A DNA stretch of 46,073 nt from Smittium mucronatum (GCA_001953115.1 LSSL01007642.1:1-46073), one strand, 5' to 3'; shown: positions 11,585 through 26,800, counted from the stretch's first letter. Made by a program: numbers and translations. Notes: generated by a model not told the origin, from the sequence alone.

Positions 11585-13144
11585 GCTGTATGCGGTTTTG
11601 ATTTACAGGTAATATTGATTATTTTTTGGTAATTTTTATTTTCGAGTGGTTTTGATTTTATTTTATTTTAATGGTTATGGAATCGAGTGATATTGATCCA
11701 ATAATTAATTTTTGATTTCTTTGATCAACATACTGTTTTTCAAATGAAATAATTGAAAAATTTAGTCAATTTTTCACATGGTAAAATGAAATAATCCTAT
11801 TTCGCATCAAAATTCATTGCCACTGGGAGTTATCTTTGGCCCTAAAATTTTACCTTCAGATCTAAGTTATCATAATAGCTTTGACCATCCTTGCGATGCT
11901 GATGTTAATATATAAAAAAATCAATTTTCAGCACATTAAAAGAAATCAAATTTCAAAGCTAAGATGTTTTGCAAAAATATCTTATACTTTTAAATGAAAA
12001 TTCTATTGATTAATACTATAATTCTAAATATATCTCAGTCTATATTACTTATTGGTAAGATTTAAATAAAATTGATCTTTACTATTCATTAAAGGTTAAC
12101 AATGGTGCATAAAAGACGGTCTTTTGCTAAAATCTGACAACTTTTATCACATTATTTTGCTTGATGTTTATAAAGTATAAAAATATATAAATAATTGAGA
12201 GAATTTTGTAAAAAAATCGTGTTTAAAATTGAAATGATACCTCTTAGCTTTAGCACATTTTTATAATAAATAAACTGAATTTAAAACCTTTTAGCCTAAT
12301 GAAATAGATTTTTTTTAAAGATTTAAGGCCAAAAAGTTTAAATTTATGAAAAAAAATTGTATATTTTATAAATATTTCTAAAAAATCTTCTATTTGTACC
12401 GTTATATCTATAATATAGAATAATTGGCTATAAAATAAAATAAAATAAAAATTAGTGCCATTTGATTTCAATTCGACTTAGAGTAATTATTTCACAAACC
12501 CTTCAAATTTTGAATGAAATTTTTGTATTTATAAACGGTTGTGATTAGGAAGCTACATTTTTTGATATTTTCAAACATTTCGTATGTGAATTTTATTTTT
12601 ATTTTTGATAATTATATAAGCTCTAATGTTTTTTTTATTTTTAAAAAAAGGTAGATTCCATTAATAAAAAAATTATTCAAAAAATGAAGATATTTTACTT
12701 TTTTCATTTATATTTTATTTAGAGTTGAAGTTCCGCAATACATAAATATGAATATTCATTTTAATCTGATTTTGATTTCAATTTTAATATTAAGAGAATT
12801 GGAGCACTAGAGCATTCGATTATTATAATAGAATAAATATGCTTATTAAGAGATTAACATTTGCATAAAAATTTAAGGAACCTAATAAAAATATGAATTT
12901 CATAACTTTCAAACACTATTCTTCATTTAATAAACCACAATAATCTGTACCATCAATTAAATATCACAATTGTGGTATCTATTACACAACAAAATTACAA
13001 ATAAAAATGTATTTTATAAACGCATAAATTAATTGGGCTATTATCTAAACAAAAAATTTAAAAAAAATCTAATTTTAAATCACCTAGAAATCAAAATCGT
13101 CAAAAAATAATCTAAACTGCCTGTAAATAAAAACCACATACAAC
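11585..13144. mobile_element. 1.56-kb non-coding TIR element, copy A (uninterrupted)
   Basis: The left end (GCTGTATGCGGTTTTGATTT) and the right end, read in reverse complement (GTTGTATGTGGTTTTTATTT), match over about 75 bases. The shared stretch includes ACAGG and GATTATTTTTTG. The whole length aligns by eye with copy B at 30.8-37.6 kb once B's two insertions are removed. There is no transposase. The minus-strand ORF at 12250-12471 (73 codons) is within chance length and was not called. It is a non-autonomous DNA transposon. No convincing target-site duplication is visible, so the superfamily is undetermined. Confidence 0.75.
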
Positions 13145-16100
13145 AAATACATAATTAAGCTATACCTAAAATGCTAAATATCTATGATATTTAAGACCAT
13201 CAACAGTCACCACGCGCATTTATGACAAAAAAACCTGAAATAAAAAACTACACCACATGAGTCTAAAAATACCTTTTTACTGAAAATTAAACCTTGAATG
13301 AACATATCAGTCGATTTTAAAGTTATCCAAAGATACTTCTGGAGAGAAATAAAGTCGACCTTGGTTGAAGATAGTCAATCCGATATATTTACCGAGTACA
13401 AATCTTCACAAAGAGCCCAATATAAAACATCTATGAATAGCTCAAATTAAAAAAGAAAAATAATAATATCTAATTGCCTTTTAAGATGCTATGTTTGAGA
13501 ATTTGAAAAATTGTATATTAGCATTTCTTGAATAAAATTATCATGAATGTGAGACATTTTCAGTGATTTTTTGGATAAACTTTGAGGAACAATCACTGAT
13601 TTAACTTTATCTGTTCTTGATAAAATTTGGTTTATTAAGTATTTAGTTACCAGTTTACCCTCGATTTATTAGGTTTTCAACCATTGATTTGATAATGCTC
13701 CAGTATAAGGGCTTTTACCGGACATCCAAAATTGCCATCATCTAAATTTATATATTGCATAAAAGACTTAAAACCTTTAATTTAGATCAACTAAGTCGGT
13801 CTCTGGGCTCTTCCTTGATTTATATCCCGAATTCAGCGTCGACAGAATTTTGATTCAGCGATCATCCTCCATCATTAGCCGAAAAGAAAAATGATATTAG
13901 TATATTATCATATATCATATGTTATAAATTATAAATTATATAATTCCCTATTTCATTTTGGGATAGTCATTGTTACAAGCATCCTAGAAAAATTATCAAT
14001 AAATTAAATCAGGAATCAATATTTTAAAATATTAATATATAAAATTGAAATTTTTCTAAAAAATATACAAAAGTCACCTTCCAAGACATCTTTCTCCGTG
14101 GTATTTATGAAAAAAACTCAGTGAAATTTTTTTCAAAACCGACATTGAAATCAAAAAAAATACTAAATATTGTTCATGATATCTGGAATATGGACCAGAG
14201 TATGATCATAGATCCAAAATGTCAAATTTATCCATAAAAATAACTTTTTTATTGATTGGAATGTATTCCGAAACATATTTAGAAATCAATCTCAGAATTT
14301 AAGAATGGTATTTGTAATGCCTATATTTAAAACATGCACCGGAATATTTGTGCAAAAATGCAAAACATAAATCAAAAATTGGGCTTTATTAATAAAATAT
14401 GTTGCTTTTATTGACTTAACCACCACAAATTTTAAAAATGTAATTAAAATTCGTGATTATATTACAGCCCTTGGTTTCAAGAACGGCTGTATACTTTTTA
14501 TATGCTTGGTTTTGCTTATTTTTAATAAAAAGTCATTTTTGAAAAAATATTCTTATATTTTGGATAGAGTAATAATTCTTAATTTTCAAAAGATTGATTA
14601 GCTGAGCTTATTTATCTAATTTTCTTTTAAAAAAATTCTCATTTTATACATTTTTGAAACTTACTAGTTCTTTTTTTATCTTTTTTAAAATAATTAGGGA
14701 AAAAATGGTAAAACATTTCAAGCACCAATTTAATTTCGGGATGTTCCTGAATTATTTTCTTGTATAATTATAATTTAGAATTTTCCAAATATTATATGGG
14801 AAAATCTATTTATTCCCCATTTTCCTGCAATAAACGGCACAATTTTGATTAGGATATAGATCATTTTTTAAAATATTCTGTAAAAAATTGTTTAATGTCA
14901 GCCGGTATAAATTTACGCAATGGTTCTGATTTTTTTTTTAAAAAAAAAAATTAAAAATAATCTTTTTTCTGATTTTTGTTTTGTATCATTGTATTTTGTG
15001 TTTTTAATATTAAAGCTCATCTCCAAGAGCTCTTTTCAAGGAAAAAACATCGGCCAAAAGCGCAAGTATGTTTTTTTGACTTGAGTGAGCCTTGAATGCT
15101 TTCAGTAGATAAAATGGTTAGCTTAAGTCGTAGTTACTTAAAACCACTGCCATTTCTTTCCCTACAACTTTTACTAATTTACTAATGTAAAAAATATTTC
15201 AAAAATAGCTTTTATTGAGTTACCAGAAACCTTAATACATGTCCGTATAGATTTTAAGAACTTTTTCTCTTACCTGGAGGACCTGTATTTCCAAATTTTG
15301 CTCTATTTATGTGTTGAATGGGATTTGCTATTAGCTGAAATTATCTTATTAATTTTTTATTTGGTGTGCGGTGTATATTAATTGGCTTTAAAAGTGTATA
15401 TGTGTTTAAGCTAAATATTAACTTGAAAAATACTATAAATTTATCCTGATATAAAAATTTACGAAAATAAATATAAATTAGTTAAAGGGACGATCTAACC
15501 GATGCATTATTTTTTAAAAAAAATCTCAAAATGAGTTTTACATAAAATAGATATCTTTTTTATAATTTTTCGCTTTTTTTTTTTTTTGAGATTTCTGGAA
15601 CTCTAAATCTTGATGTTTTATGTAAAAATACATGAAAGGTGACCAATTATATTTACATAATATTCATCTTTTTTCCCATAGATTTATCAACATTTCAAAA
15701 TCACCTAAATTAAATTCTATTTCATTTTTTATACGAATAATTATTACATTAGGAGCCCTACTAATATAGATAAATTTTCTTCTTTTTAAATTTGAAAATA
15801 TAATCACTATCGATTTTTTTGTAGTAGCTATATAATTAATATTCGATAATCATACTCTTTTTTAAGATAAGAATAGAAATTCACACATAATGAAAAATAT
15901 AATATAAAAAATATAATGAGAAAAATAGTATTCTATAGTCAGATATCTAGAGTTTTGATTTAAAAATAAAACGCCAAATGATTTTCCTTATTATAAATAA
16001 TATTCAGATAATAAAAATTAATAAATTATATTCTTTATTAGTTTAGTTTTATTGTTTAATGGTCACAGATTGATAATAATTTGATAAAATTGAGTAATAT

Positions 16101-17676
16101 TTTTAGAAGTTAAAAGTATTATATTTATACTAAGACAGGACGAGCAAAAAAAAACTAAACATTTTTTATTTATTTTTTTACTCATTAATGTATCTTTTTT
16201 TTTTGTTTATTTTTTAAAGAAAATTTACATTTACACTCATAATTACAATTTGGTAATATTTTAAATGAAGCTAAAGATTTAATAAAGTTTGAAATAAAAA
16301 TAGATATTTAGGTAGAAATAGACCCTCTTTTAATCATTCGAACTAATGATGAATTTGATATTTGTAGCATATAAAGATTATTTTAATTGTTTCTAGTGTG
16401 GCTATTTTTAATATAGAATATAAAAAAAAAGAATAAATTTTTGGAAAAATCAATTTTTTCAATCCAGTTAAGGTGGTTTGAAGTTTATTTATTATGGTTT
16501 GTTAATCCAAAGTTGCTGTTCTCTGGATTGAAACTCGAGCATATTTAGGGGTTCTTATTTTTTTCAAGGTCAAATTATGCACCTCTTATGAAAAATTACT
16601 AGTATCCTATATCTTGACTACAGAATTATTTTACGATTCTGGAACCAAAGCAAATTTATTCTAGGACCATCCTTTATTAATTTAAACTTTAACACGGTAT
16701 TAAATCTAAATAGAGAGTTCATTATATTTTTTCATTAATGCATTAAATTTCTTACTAATAAAGGTGATAAAAAAAATATAAGAAACCTCTTAAGCTCAAC
16801 CGCATATTTTTCAAGATTATTTTTTTTAATGATGAAAACATTAAGAGAATTATTTCAAACGACTTTAATTTACCAATTAAGGCGAGTAAAATCAATTATA
16901 AATATTGGCTTTTTATTTGAAATATAAAAAAAAGTAGAAAAATTGTCTCTATCTTAGTCGTGAGATAATTAAAGGTTATTTATGTAGCTTTATCACATTT
17001 TTTTAAGGTGAAAAGATGTATCTATCATTTGGTGATGTATTGGAAACACAGAATTTTTCAAGGATAGTTATCAATCAGAAAATGGGTCCTTTGGTATTGG
17101 CACCATTTGAAATCATATACAATTTTAAATTATTTTTGTTTTAGAAATTCCAGTTCACAGTTTGGAAATGGTTTTTTTATTATATATCATTGATTAATAT
17201 AGAGATGGAAAAAAAATTCTTGATCGATATTTAGGGTAAATTTTTTGATTGATAGAGAACTTTCGTTCCCATAATAAGAAATTTGCATTGAAAAAAAATT
17301 TCTGGATATTTAGACTAATTTTTTATCCATTGACGATGATTTTGGTCCATATAGTCTGTTAATATCTATGTTACAGTTATAGGATTAAAATTTTTGATTG
17401 CTTATTGATATTTTTAAGACAAAATTTTTCCTGATGGGGAGAGGGCGAATTTTTTCGTTTGTTGGTTGTATGTCTCTAAGTGGATTTTTTATTATTTTCA
17501 TTTTAAGCTACTTTATATGGAGGAGATAGGGTTATACATACGGATACTAAAGTCTATGATCAGATCTTTTGATTATTATTACTCGTCGATTTAGAAATTT
17601 AAAAGGGATAGATTTTTTACAATTTTATTGATCCTTTATTCAAAAAAATTTAACAATTTTCCTATAAAACTGTTTA
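13145..17676. other. AT-rich non-genic stretch
   Basis: Apart from the patch at 13298-13890, no gene-like signal is seen. The sequence is dominated by A and T runs with short chance ORFs. Confidence 0.55.
13298..13890 (+). pseudogene. Unclassified coding-like patch, probably a relic
   Basis: Composition is more balanced than in the surroundings. A 50-codon ATG ORF at 13298-13450 has a protein-like mix of residues (it contains VIQRYFWREI). After stops, an open run at about 13780-13890 (containing SGLFLDLYPEFSVDR) follows in the same general direction. The minus strand is also partly open here. I do not recognise a family. It may be a remnant of a transposon or host gene. It is listed because it stands out, not because a function is known. 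Confidence 0.2.
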
Positions 17677-17847
17677 TTAACTCTTTCCGGGATCAAATAC
17701 TAGCCTCACTACCACTCAAGAAAATTGATTATTTCAATTTGCCTAGATTTCTGATTTATCCAATATTACACGAATATTTTTAGTCTAATTAAAACATAGA
17801 GCAAAAGTTAAATTACATTTCTTGTAAAATCGGCCTTAAAGGGCTAA
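17677..17847 (-). mobile_element. TTAA-type (piggyBac-like) MITE, copy 2
   Basis: A 163-bp unit (17681-17843) in the opposite orientation to copy 1. Its ends are CTCTTTCCGGGATC and CGGCCTTAAAGGG, flanked by TTAA on the left and CTAA (one change) on the right. In reverse complement its middle matches the copy at 41.5 kb through GCTC-ATGTTTT-AT-AGAC and the TATTGGATAA block. Non-coding. Confidence 0.75.
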
Positions 17848-20800
17848 AATCAAATTTCAAATCTTATTTTTGAAAATAAACGCATTAAAATAATAAATAT
17901 AACTATTTTATTTTAATCCTATTCTATCCTATCCTATCCTAATAATTAATTAAATTCCAGAATTAATAAGAATATTTCCTCATGATTAATAAAATTAATT
18001 TTCGGTTATTTTTCATTATAAATATGATTTTTATTGGTTATTAAAATAATTTCTGCTGTATTTTTGATCTCAATAATCTATCTAAAAACTTTCATTTTTC
18101 ATAAAACGATAAATACAATACTATATGTTAACTTAAATTATAATATATCGACCAATAATTTACAGAGTAATGAAAGGTCATTTTTAAAAGAGAATTTAAC
18201 ATTTTTGTAGCTCCTTACAAATTTAATAACAGAATTTTTACTTGACATAGCGATACCCAATAAAAAACAAAATTATAAATGCATAAATGCATAAATTTTT
18301 TATATAATCTTTTATATTAAACCCAAATTTTGTGTAAAAAATTTTTCAATCGCTAAATATATAACTATTTGATTTATTTTGATTATTTTTGCGATAACTT
18401 TATAGTTAATTGTATATTTATTTTCTACTAAAATGATTTTAATTCGAAATAAATGAAATTTATAATATTATATTGAATCAGAATCAAATATTTTTACTTT
18501 TACATCAAGAAAAATCGACAGTATTTTTAAATATAAACCACTAAAATTAGTCAGATAAGATTTATTTTCTTACAATTGGCCAAAGTAAAAAAAACCTTTA
18601 ATTTATGTTTAATTAGATAATCTGAATATGAACTTCGTGTAAATATTTCAATTTATTAATGAGAAATAATACAGAGTACATAAAGTATATTTCTTTATAA
18701 TTTTTAAATATATTATGATTTAATATTTTCTTTTTAAAATCATTTTAGCGGATCTATCCACCAATTCAAAAAAATTGCGACATAAATGAATGAATTAGAA
18801 TATACCAAATTTTTATATTAAAAAATCTATAAAAATAAATCACTTCTGATAACAAGGTTAAATCAAAATTAAATATCATTTATTTATTTTATTCGCGTAA
18901 CATTTTTTAGCTCTGTAATACATTTTAAATATTAGATCAAAGATAATTTGTATGTATATTTAATTAAGTGATCAATGTAAAAATTTTAATAAGCAAAGTA
19001 ATGTGTTTAAATGTGAATATTACAAATAATAAACTGCCAATTGAATTATTACGTGATTTTGTTGTTTTTACATATGTTTAGTATGATTTATTCTGTATTT
19101 GATGTTTTCTGATATTTTTCGATACTTTTGTAAGGTTTTTTTATGTGATACGTTTTTTGTGAGATTTTTAATGTTCTTTATGCATTTTTTAGTGTGATGT
19201 GCGAACTCTTTTTGGTATAATGAGAAGTGAATCTTTGATTTATTCAGAGTTAGATTTTTTTTATACTTTAATACACACTCCAGCCTAAAATTAATATTTC
19301 TTTTCAATTAATAAAAAAATAATTACAATTTTAAACGAAAAAAACAGCTTATATATTGTTGTTATTTTCTGATGATTTAATAAGAATTTTATAATCAAAA
19401 AATGATTTAGAATATTATTTCATGTAATCAAACTAAAACGCATTTATTAGATATTATATAAGTAAAATTGGCAGTAAAATAGTTCTTTTTTTACAGAAAG
19501 TCCTGCGCATGCATTTTCATAAGTTTTATATATATATATTTAGAACTTGGAGCATTTTTTTGGCTTATAAATAGATTGTAGAGAATGCGCACATTATATA
19601 TATGTATAAGAGGAAAAAGATAATTACTTCACCTATCTAGCCCATGTTATTATTTAACTTATTCATATTATAATTGTGTAATGCTTGGAACTTGTGGCAT
19701 AGGCAATCAATATAGTTTAAAAGCGTAAAATTTTATCCTTTCCAATAATGTGCAAAAAATAATTTTATCACTGTTGTTGAATTTATGCATTTTTGGGACA
19801 AAAAAGTAAAAAATTATATCACTGATTGTATTCTTTTACATTTACTATAAATATTTTAAAATAGAAAATAGTAGATTTTAATATTTGAAATTAGTCTATA
19901 TCACTTATAAAAGAATGAAAAACAGTAATTTTGGTTTGTTTTAGTTGATTAATTTTTTAATTCGCTGATTATATTTCAGATCATGACATTTTTTATATTA
20001 ATACAACATATATATTCATTTTTGCAGTCATTTTTAAAAACACGTTGATGAAATGCAAATTTATAATTAATAAAACATATTTAAATAATTAATTTTATAC
20101 TATATTATAAACAAATCATAATCACAATTTTTAATGTGAGAAGCTTAAAAAACTATAATATACAATAAACAGCTTTTCAGTAAAAAAATATTGTATTTTC
20201 TTGGAAAATTAAGTAACCATAATAAAATATAAAATAATGCATTAATTAGGAAAAGATTATAAAAGCGCGTTATTTATTCGCATTTTGAACAAGAGGCACA
20301 TTTTTGAAATAATATTTTTAGTATTTTAATTTATATAATTACAACAAATCCTTTTTTCGGAATTTATAAAATATCTCAGAATTAACTTTATATTCATATA
20401 TTTTTATGTAAATAATTATCTTTTGCAACTGGATAAACTAATTTAATTAGGTCGATAGAATTTCATTTCAATCTTTAAAAAAATTTCAACCTTTTAAAAT
20501 CGACTGTTTTTGCAATTATTTTATAAAAAATGACTATTTTTGCTTTATACCAATTTTTTTATTAAACCATATGACAAGAATATTAAACATTGCATCTAAT
20601 AAAAAATAATGACCAATAAAAAGAGTTAATTTTGATAAATTAAAAAAGAAACAATTTCTTTCATGATGATAACTGTTTTTTGGAGATGAGAAATACAGTT
20701 AAATGCATATTTTGGAGATTAATTTTAATTTCATATTTCTTTTTACACTTTTGGAATTATAGATTATATTTTTGAAGATGGAAAAATTCAAAGCATTCAC

Positions 20801-23800
20801 TTTATTTGCTTAAACTTCTAGATTCTGCTACCTTTTTCAGATTTTCTCTATAAAAAAATGCGAAGTGACAGTTTACTTATTTCCAATTGACCTGCTGTAC
20901 ACTTCGCCTACTTTTTCTCCCGCTAAAAAAATGATATTTTTTCTATTTTATACTGCTGCCAAAGATGATTCTTTTGATATGCTGGTTGATTTATGATTTA
21001 AAATCCCGATAAAAATGAAAATAAAGTGAAAATCTGAGTAGTTAAATACTTTTTAGAGTGTAAGAACTGTTGAACTACTGCAAATTTCACCTACTGGAAC
21101 AAAAAAAATTATTAATTAATATTTTTTGTGCGAATAGAAATTGGAAATTTTACCAAAATACACAAATTAAAATCCACTCATTAATATTTTATTTAAAGTG
21201 GTCAAAAAGATGGTTAAATTTCCAGAAGTGAAATTTAAATAGGTCAATATTCAAATCACCGTTTTTACAGCTTAAGTGGGTGAGAATTCCTATAAAAAGC
21301 TCTAGAAATTCATTTTTATAAGAAAAGGGTTACCCTGTTTCAGTTTAGGAGACATTATTATTGTATTTTTAGAAATGCGCTAGTTTATAATTTTACATAT
21401 ATATGCTCTGTAAATGGTTTTCTATGTTGAAGAAAGATCTCATTAGCCCGTATAATGGTGATTGATTAAAAATATGGTCTAAAATTAAGCCGAAAAAAAA
21501 TTCTCAGTAAATTAGAAGTATTATAGACTTAATAAATTGATATCATCGTTGGTATTCAATAAAGAAAATTAAATATTGTTATAGCCAATTAATATATTAA
21601 ATATATATAGTTATACCTATTAGTCTATTAGTCTATTAGTCGATTTTAATATATAATTTTGTTTTGTTTTGTATTATTCTTACCAAATTTTCAAATTAGT
21701 GGCTTTTTATTAGAAAAAAAAGTTATTAGACTTTTTTGTGGTTCTGTTGTAATAAATAGCCCTATTGATTAATTTATAAGTTGTTAAGAATAAAAAAGTT
21801 CCATTAAACAGTTACATTTTTAGTAATTAAATAAAAAGTTGTAATTCTACTGGCTTAAGGCAAAAACTTAATTTTTTTTCATAAAATACCAATATTAGTG
21901 GGTGTTATTTTATCTTTTTAGCATTTTAAGTGAATTATTTTTTATTAGATGATACCATGTTTTATAGCTTGTAAATTAATTCTGGAACGAATTAAAAACT
22001 AGTAGAATTTATAAACCGATATTTCATTTAGTACTATGAGTTAAAAATAACATAGCATATATTTAAAAATATGAACCTTATTCTATATTTTAAAAATAAT
22101 AAATTAGATGAAAAAAATAAAGTTACCTATTTACAAAATGTGGTAGAGCATATGGAACAATTTTGGGTATGTAGTCTCATCACCCCCCTCTCCATCGATA
22201 TTTAATTTTTCAAGAATGAATTATAAAACATTTTTACACTTATGTTTTTTTTTATACAGGATATTTACATTTATTGTTTTAATAAATTTATTTAATCTTT
22301 ATAATACATATTATTTTCGGATCTTTTTTTAAAAAAGCAGATTATGCTTTGCTTTTTGGAAATTTCTTGTGTTTTTAAATGTTAATTAACTCATTTTTAT
22401 ACCTATTTTTTTTTATTTTTTTTTGAAAAAAATCAAGTTATTAGGTTTTTAAGCTACACCTCAAAGTGGGGCCTCTTACCTGACCCATAGTCAGACATTA
22501 TTTATTTTGGATCAGATTTGAAATAATTTTCTGGCTAATTATCGATAGAGAAATTTAAAAATCCTAATTCAAAAGAGTATTAACTTATGCGCTCTAAAAA
22601 ATGTAAATAATAGATAAAAAAATCATAACTTAGTAAAAATTACATGTAATTTCCACTAAAATATCATCAATTCTAATATATTTCACATTTTTTGTATTAT
22701 TATCAAACTTTTTAAAGCCATTTAAAAATTTAAAAGGTTTCTTTTTTAATCAAAATTGTATATAGTACGATAAAGATAAAAAAAAGTGCAAAAAAAAACC
22801 TAAAAAGCTTAAAAATTATATGTATTTATAATATTAAATTTTTGCGTAAAATTAATCTTTGTTTAAAAACAAATAGTGCAACTTTTTAAAATCTAGTTTA
22901 TTGGAATACATCAGTTTGCATTTTTTAATAAAAATTGTGATGTGGCTAAAGGACTACAGAAAATTTCATCTAAAAGATATTTCACCTAATATTTGTCCAA
23001 TAAAAAGTCAATACTGAAAAATAAACAAAAATATGAACTTTTTGCTTAAATTATTTGTTTATCAGGATGGGGGGGTTTTTTTTCGTAGGTTAAATAAGTT
23101 TAAAAAATAGACGAAATTTCTTGATTTTCTTCGGTCCTGACACTACATAAACCAATAAAACAATTTTTATAAACTCGAAAGAATTAATAGTTTAAGCAAT
23201 TAAACATTTGTAAAGTTATGACCCAGTTATTTTTAAACAACTTGATCTGTTAAGAATTAACTGAATAGATAGAATATAATACCTGATAATTAATTATTCT
23301 GGGTTATTATTTCTATTTAATAGGTTTATAATTTTATTCGAATACTAAAATTATTATTTAATTTCTCGGCTATTATAAATAAAACATTTAATAAATATGT
23401 GAAATTTTACTAAATTCACCAATAAAAAAAATCATATTTTGGGTTAATGTTTAATAAAAAGGGTATATATATTTCACCGAAAGCTCATATATATAATTAT
23501 GTAAGTACAAAATATTTCTTATATATCTTGAATCATATAATATTTAATTTCGGCGTGTATTAATTCAAATTTCAAATAAAACAAAGAAAAAAACTATTTA
23601 TATATATATCTAGAAATTACATAAATATAACAAATGTTTATGAATTTTTCGATTCGATTTATAAAAACTGCATAATAAATTTTATGATAATCCATTTCGA
23701 TTTCATTTTCAAGAATAGAAAAGTAAAAATTCAATTTCGACTGGACTTTTTATTGCTTGTTTATAACTAGAAAAAAATATAATTTAAATTTGACTAATTT

Positions 23801-26800
23801 TTTTGAAAATATTTAAAAAATAATAAATTATATGTATTTCAGAATAATTTTCGTTAGAAATATGTATTTCCTATATGATATTTATCGTATAATTTAACGA
23901 TATAAACTAATGATATCGCATTTAATTTTTCTTTTCCAAAAAAATTAACAGGAAAAAATACTTATTTGAGTTGCATAAGGTCTAAATTAAATATATAGAA
24001 CTGAATAAACCGAATTTTTCCATAAAACGCTATCTTATGAAAAAAAATTCATTTTCGTGGCTATTTTTTTTCTTTATATAGCCATAATCGAATATAATAT
24101 AATTTTATAATATGGATAAGATTTGAGATTAATTTTTGATGGATAATTTCATGATTTCATTAAGTCAGGGATAAGGTAAAGTTTTTTTTTTTTATTTTTT
24201 CATTAATTATGTTTTTAAGAGCCCCCATTTAACTAAAAATTAAAAATATTTCAATACGCATCATAAATAACTCGCTCGATATATTTCGCTATTAATTATT
24301 TAATAATAAGAAAAATAATTGAAAAAATATTAAATATAAGGCCTAGTCATGTTTTAACGGCAAATTATATCAATTTTCTTCAATTACATAGTTTATTTTT
24401 ATTTTTCTCATATATATTAATTAATTATTAATTTATTATTATTAATCATACTTTCTATTGCTTAATATTTATAATAAGCCTAATCGTTAAAGTTTATTAT
24501 TGCTTTTATTGATGTTGAAAAAATTATACTAACTATTCTGATCATAAAATTAAATATATATATATTCATACTAAACGCCTCAAATCGAGCTTAATAATTG
24601 TGAAATATTATATATTGTCTTTATAATGACCTCATCTTATTTATATCGGGCTTATATATGTATATTAATTATTAATGATGCGATCTATATTATCCATATA
24701 ATGGGGGGTTTTTTTTTGTATTATTATTCTTATATTTTCAGAAGATTAATACAATAGTATCACTAATTTTCTACCCATCCCTTAAAAATATTTTGCTGTA
24801 TGGACCTGATTATTTTTGGTATATTCTTAATCAAACCTCTGACCTAAAATCATAACTATATATAAAATATATAAAAATTATTTTTAAATTGAAATAATTT
24901 TTATTGTAGCAGCATCTGCAATTATTTATGCAATTAGCAAAGATAATATTAATATAAACACGTTATATTTTTTCAAATTGCATTTTTATTTTTAAAATCC
25001 AGGATAAACTTGTTAACATAGAAATTGGATTAGGGATAAAAAAATTTGATATAAAATATCAAAAAAATTATGTAAAAAGTTATGATAAAAATCTAAAACT
25101 TGGAATATGTATTTAAAAAAAATTATTTGAGAAAATTTTGTTTTTTTTATTTATTATTACAGATCTGAATCTAAATAGTGAGTTTTTCGAATAGATATTT
25201 GCAGTTTTTTTCCCAGATTAATATTAATATAACATGATTTAATCAATATTTTTTTCGTGATTTTTAATTGCTTATAATATAATTTAAATTAAAAATTCAA
25301 GTTTTTTTCCCGGATTTTGAATCTTAATTTTTATCTTGTAATAATAGATACATATTTAACTTTTTAAATTTGGGTATACATGTAATTTTTACTCATTCCT
25401 ATAAAAATTGGGGATTAAAATTTATGTAATAACCCTATAACTATACCAAAACAATTTTGGTTCAATTATCCTTCAATCATCCTTCACAAATCTAATCAAT
25501 TTTATTTTGATTTTTCCCCACCTGTTTTTATTTCAATTGAATTGGAAAAAACTTAGTAAACTGAAACATAAATTATACTTTGAATTTTATTTCATATAAT
25601 TATTTTCAGTTAATCGAAACCATCTGGGACAAATAACTTTTCTAAATTAAGATAATTCTATAATAATTAATAGATTTTTTTTAGCTTTTTTAATTTACGT
25701 ATCTTAACTTCTAAAAGGGGTCAAATAATAATTAACTAAAAATTAATTTGCAGAAATACTATTATAATTCAATTATTATATGAATTTTTTTTTTCGAATT
25801 ATCAAAAAAAAAATTATAATAAAATTATTTTATTTTCTTATGAATTTTTTTTTGTGAATATTTCATAACTCAAAAAATTTCAGATCAGTAAAAGATGAAA
25901 ATTCAATGATTTCTCTGTTTAATGATTTGGAACAAATTCTTGTTAGCCAGAAGAAATAGATCAATCATAAGGTAATTTTGTCTAGATATTTTTAAACTTT
26001 AAATAATCTTTGAGTAATAAAAAAAAAAAAAATTTGAACCTCGTTTAATAACTAAATTTTTTTAAAAAATATTATAAGCTTTCAATTTTTAAAAAAGGAC
26101 ACCTTTTCCTTTAAAATTTTTAAATTTCAATAAAAGAATATTATTTTTTATTTTGGTTTTTATATTATTATAAAGTAAAAAAAATAATACATATGATTAA
26201 TGTAATAATATTCAATTAAAAATCATCTTTTTTGGTATGAGATGTCAATTTTTATCAAATTATACAATAGATCTCAAATAAAAATACGCTTTTTTAAACC
26301 TCTTTTAAACTATAGCATATCAAAAAAAAACTCTCAAAAGGTGTCGTTAAATTAAATACAAAGGAATTATGGTTTTAATTATTTTTTCAAATAAATTGTT
26401 TTTAGAAGATGAATATTCTAGCATAAACTTATCGTGAATTATTTGGGTCTAAATTATTTTAAAATGTATTCACGTTAATTTTAGATAATTTATATAGTAC
26501 TATAAACTGACTTTTACCTGTGTAGATATAATCCTACATTAGCCAAAATTAAAATAAGCTGTGTTGATATTATTAAATATAATTGTTGATTTTTTTAAGA
26601 TTATATGTGAATTTAGTTAATTTATTGTGATTTTTGATTTTATTTATTTTATATAAAAAAAAAATAGATTATTTTTCTCTTCAATAAAAAGTTTCAAGTT
26701 TATAGAATTGTATAATTTAAGGTATCTTTATATCCAAATTATATTATAATGTGACAAAGATAAGAAAAATAAGCATTTTTATAAATTAATAAAAAAACAT

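Noticed and set aside
12250..12471. 73-codon minus-strand ORF in copy A
   Set aside because: Within chance length, and not preserved as an ORF in copy B.
17915..17941. Interstitial telomere-like TATCC repeats
   Set aside because: Only about three units and not a known telomere unit; simple slippage is enough.
19068..19307. 79-codon minus-strand ORF
   Set aside because: A Lys/Asn/Ile-rich product from a T-rich strand; at roughly 80% AT several ORFs of this length are expected by chance. No motif.
23130..23155. Another TTAA-type MITE end (TCGGTCCTGA)
   Set aside because: The sequence continues CACTAC instead of AAGGG, and no partner end or family interior was found at about 163 bp.
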